Source: a bacterium (lineage in GTDB: Bacteria > Planctomycetota > Planctomycetia > Kolteriales > Kolteriaceae). From it: 64,000 bases of DNA. The stretch lies in assembly GCA_019753235.1 (NCBI GenBank), contig JAIELF010000003.1, positions 171,467-235,466 of the forward strand, in the 5' to 3' direction. Positions within the stretch are counted from its first letter, which is position 1. Every line of letters starts with the position of its first letter. Under the pieces are notes generated by a model. That model was not told where the DNA came from and did no database searches. It saw only the letters and a list, made by a program, of their open reading frames with translations. The position numbers and the translations under genes were made by a program. Shown here in pieces: positions 61,925-64,000 of the stretch.

Positions 61925-63487
61925 TCACCGAGGCAGCAGATAACCTGCCGCGAGCGACGCGTACTGTTGAACCTGCTCTTTCTCCCAGCGATCATCTTTA
62001 CCGAGTTCTTTCGCGAGGATCTCGGCCACCGTGGGGGCGGCCCCGACCGAGCCAACCGCATCTAAGAATAAGCATCGCGTTCGCCGAGCGAGGACATCTT
62101 CAACGGTCCGCGCCATCTCATGGCGGGCCTGCCAAAGGACTTCGCCTCGACGGTACGGTAGACCAGGCACGAGCAGATCGGCTCCCCTCGTTGTGGTCTG
62201 ACAAAGCGAATCGACGAGCGGCCATTCTGAACCATAGGCGAGAAAATCGATATCGTCAGGCGAGCGATCGACCGCGCCATGAAGGCGGAGGTTGGGTGTC
62301 TGGCACGCGCGAGGTGGAAGCCCTCCGACAGTGATCGCCCGGCCGATGGCGTCCTGTGCCATTCGGCGATAGGTCGTCCATTTGCCGCCGGTCACCGTGA
62401 TCAGGCCCGAGCGATCAATCAACAAAGTATGATCGCGCGACAGCGAAGAGGTCTTGCCCGCACCCGTCGAACGGACCAGCGGCCGTTGGCCCGCAAAGAG
62501 ACTCCGTACGTCACTCTCCACAGGGTCTCTGGCGAGATATCGTCGGGCATGCGTCATCACAAAGTCGAATTCCTCGGGCAGCGCGCGAGGCTCGAAAGAG
62601 ACTTGGTCAACCGGCGTATCGGTCGTGCCAACAATGACACGATCATGCCACGGGATGATGAACAACACCCTTCCATCATCGGTCTTGGGAACCATGAGGG
62701 CCGTCTGGCCCGGCAAAAACGAGCGGTCCAGAACAAGGTGAATTCCTTGACTAGGACGAAGCATCGCCGGCAAGCGTTCATCATCCAATTGCCGAATTCC
62801 GTCGGCAAAGACTCCCGTGGCATTGATCACCACGCGAGCGCGAGGAGAGTACTCGGTGCCGACTTCCCCATCTCGAAAAGTGACACCGGTAACTCGATCA
62901 CCCGTTTTCATGAGCCCAACAACCGGCGCGTAGTTGATCAGACAGGCTCCAAGATCCGCGGCCGTCCGGGCTAAGTGAACGAGAAACCGAGTATCGTCGA
63001 ACTGTCCATCGAAGTAGTGAATCCCACCACGAAGGTGATCGCGTTCAAGCGTCGGGATCATCTCGATTGCTTGCGAAGAAGAAACAAACCGCGATCGACC
63101 GAGACCATGCCTTCCCGCCAGCGCGTCATAAATTTTGAGGCCCAGGCCGTAGTAGGGTTTCTCCCACCACTTAAACCCGGGAACGAGAAACGCTAATCGA
63201 CGGGCAACATGCGGCGCGTTGGCGAGCATCAAGCTTCGTTCGTAGAGGGCTTCGGTCACCAGTTTGATGTTGCCCTGCGCGAGATACCGAACGCCGCCGT
63301 GAACAAGTTTTGTCGAGCGACTAGAGGTACCTTTACCGAAATCGAATTGTTCCAAGAGAAGCGTATCGTAGCCTCGCTGAGCAGCATCGACGGCAATCCC
63401 CAGACCTGTCGCCCCCCCACCAATCACGACAATATCCCAGGGATCGGTCCGAGCGAGGACCCGATCGAGCATGGATAGACGATTCAT
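61925..63487 (-). CDS. glpD: Glycerol-3-phosphate dehydrogenase, FAD type
   Basis: 520 residues from ATG 63487. FAD motif DIVVIGGGATGLGIAVDAAQRGYDTLLLEQFDFGKGTSSRSTKLVHGGVRYL is classic GlpD. Later come FDDTRFLVHLARTAADLGA, IIPWHDRVIVGTTDTP and LITVTGGKWTTYRRMA. The C-terminal regulatory half is typical. It oxidises glycerol-3-phosphate to dihydroxyacetone phosphate and feeds electrons to the quinone pool at the membrane. It lies 33 bp after glpK on the same strand, an operon for glycerol use. Confidence 0.95.
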   Translation of the reverse strand: MNRLSMLDRVLARTDPWDIVVIGGGATGLGIAVDAAQRGYDTLLLEQFDFGKGTSSRSTKLVHGGVRYLAQGNIKLVTEALYERSLMLANAPHVARRLAFLVPGFKWWEKPYYGLGLKIYDALAGRHGLGRSRFVSSSQAIEMIPTLERDHLRGGIHYFDGQFDDTRFLVHLARTAADLGACLINYAPVVGLMKTGDRVTGVTFRDGEVGTEYSPRARVVINATGVFADGIRQLDDERLPAMLRPSQGIHLVLDRSFLPGQTALMVPKTDDGRVLFIIPWHDRVIVGTTDTPVDQVSFEPRALPEEFDFVMTHARRYLARDPVESDVRSLFAGQRPLVRSTGAGKTSSLSRDHTLLIDRSGLITVTGGKWTTYRRMAQDAIGRAITVGGLPPRACQTPNLRLHGAVDRSPDDIDFLAYGSEWPLVDSLCQTTTRGADLLVPGLPYRRGEVLWQARHEMARTVEDVLARRTRCLFLDAVGSVGAAPTVAEILAKELGKDDRWEKEQVQQYASLAAGYLLPR

Positions 63488-63520
63488 CGAGGAGCACAAT
63501 CCTTCATACTCGCCGCGATG

Positions 63521-64000
63521 TCATTCACTGAGCTCATCACGATACCAACCTTTAGCCCGCTGAACCGCCTCGGCCCAACGCGCCCGCTTCTTCGCGGCCA
63601 ATGCAGGCGGCATGGAGGGCTCGAATCGGCGATCGACTTGCCATTGGCCGGCAACGTCGCTGGTCGAATTCCAGAATCCGACCGCTAAACCTGCGAGATA
63701 AGCAGCCCCCAATGCTGTCGTCTCGGTCACTTTCGGTCGGACAACGGGAATGCCCAGCAGATCCGCCTGAAACTGTAACAATAGATCATCTGCGGTCGCG
63801 CCGCCATCGACCCGAAGTTCTTTGAGTGCGAGCCTCGAATCTTGCTGCATCGCTTCGAGCAGGTCGGCCACTTGATAGGCAATGCTATCGAGCGCGGCGC
63901 GGGCGAGATGCGCGGCGGTCGTGCCGCGCGTGATGCCCAGCAGCGCACCGCGCGCGTGAGGATCCCAGTGCGGCGCGCCGAGGCCAGCGAACGCTGGCAC
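63521..64000 (-). CDS. glpK: Glycerol kinase, C-terminal part
   Basis: The 3' end of a FGGY-family kinase; the 5' part lies beyond the window. About 160 residues are seen: [50 protein letters not shown], then [29 protein letters not shown] and [18 protein letters not shown]. This is the C-terminal domain of glycerol kinase, with the ATP-site DGGA. It makes glycerol-3-phosphate, the substrate of glpD 33 bp downstream. Confidence 0.93.
   Translation of the reverse strand: MPAFAGLGAPHWDPHARGALLGITRGTTAAHLARAALDSIAYQVADLLEAMQQDSRLALKELRVDGGATADDLLLQFQADLLGIPVVRPKVTETTALGAAYLAGLAVGFWNSTSDVAGQWQVDRRFEPSMPPALAAKKRARWAEAVQRAKGWYRDELSE

Overview
The window reads as chromosomal DNA of a planctomycete. 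This is inferred from gene content and style: oversized secreted WD40, PQQ and NHL beta-propeller proteins, two short neutral-ceramidase-like enzymes, a 1061-residue TolC-like lipoprotein, a site-2 protease with several PDZ-like units, a Ser/Thr kinase with an HLD catalytic loop, an ECF sigma factor followed by a membrane protein and a secreted protein, and a Lys/Ala-rich histone-tail-like protein. Many start codons are TTG or GTG placed behind good Shine-Dalgarno sequences. No rRNA, CRISPR array, prophage, transposase or integrase was seen. The window looks like ordinary core plus lineage-specific chromosome, cut at both ends inside genes (a glycosyltransferase on the left, glycerol kinase on the right).

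Layout. 1-1338: partial glycosyltransferase, tRNA-Glu, NYN-domain protein. 1535-4477: overlapping cassette of ECF sigma factor, one-pass membrane protein and exported protein. 4499-8483: exported clan GH-D glycosidase, a conserved protein of unknown function, a tiny glycine-rich membrane protein and a TPR protein. 8509-11238 (minus): replication genes holB and tmk behind a rhomboid fold that has lost its catalytic residues. 11497-17311 (minus): one-direction cluster of CAP-like exported protein, PQQ-type propeller, 2Fe-2S ferredoxin, acyl-CoA dehydrogenase, APH-type kinase and DinB-like protein; the dehydrogenase/kinase pair resembles a split ACAD10/ACAD11 or LvaA/LvaC system. 17782-23806: ceramidase-like enzyme, then dacB, the putrescine-forming pair aguB-aguA and an SBF-type transporter. 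23847-32206: two divergent GT-C membrane proteins, phosphoesterase plus PEGA lipoprotein, der, a DCC thiol protein and a Tat-exported NHL propeller. 32231-36824: a 32-bp hairpin repeat in three copies, the giant WD40 protein, a small exported protein and the histone-like protein. 37190-40317: histidine kinase and NtrC-type sigma-54 activator. 40344-44844 (minus): dxr, rseP and a flavoprotein, nearly contiguous. 45034-50123: lactate permease, second ceramidase-like enzyme, pyrF and a sugar isomerase-like protein. 50284-56813 (minus): TolC-like protein, membrane-fusion adaptor and MacB-type permease, with no ATPase gene. 57307-64000: Ser/Thr kinase, rhodanese, CocE-type hydrolase, hemB, glpD and glpK (partial).

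How genes work together. AguB and AguA act in sequence from agmatine to putrescine. GlpK and GlpD take glycerol to dihydroxyacetone phosphate. Dxr and RseP are co-transcribed housekeeping genes. The kinase/NtrC pair forms a two-component system that controls sigma-54 promoters. The TolC/adaptor/permease set should form a MacAB-TolC-type exporter if an ATPase is supplied from elsewhere. I found no single obviously new defence or mobile system. The best leads are the split kinase/dehydrogenase pair, the inactive rhomboid, the sigma-factor cassette and the exporter that lacks its ATPase.
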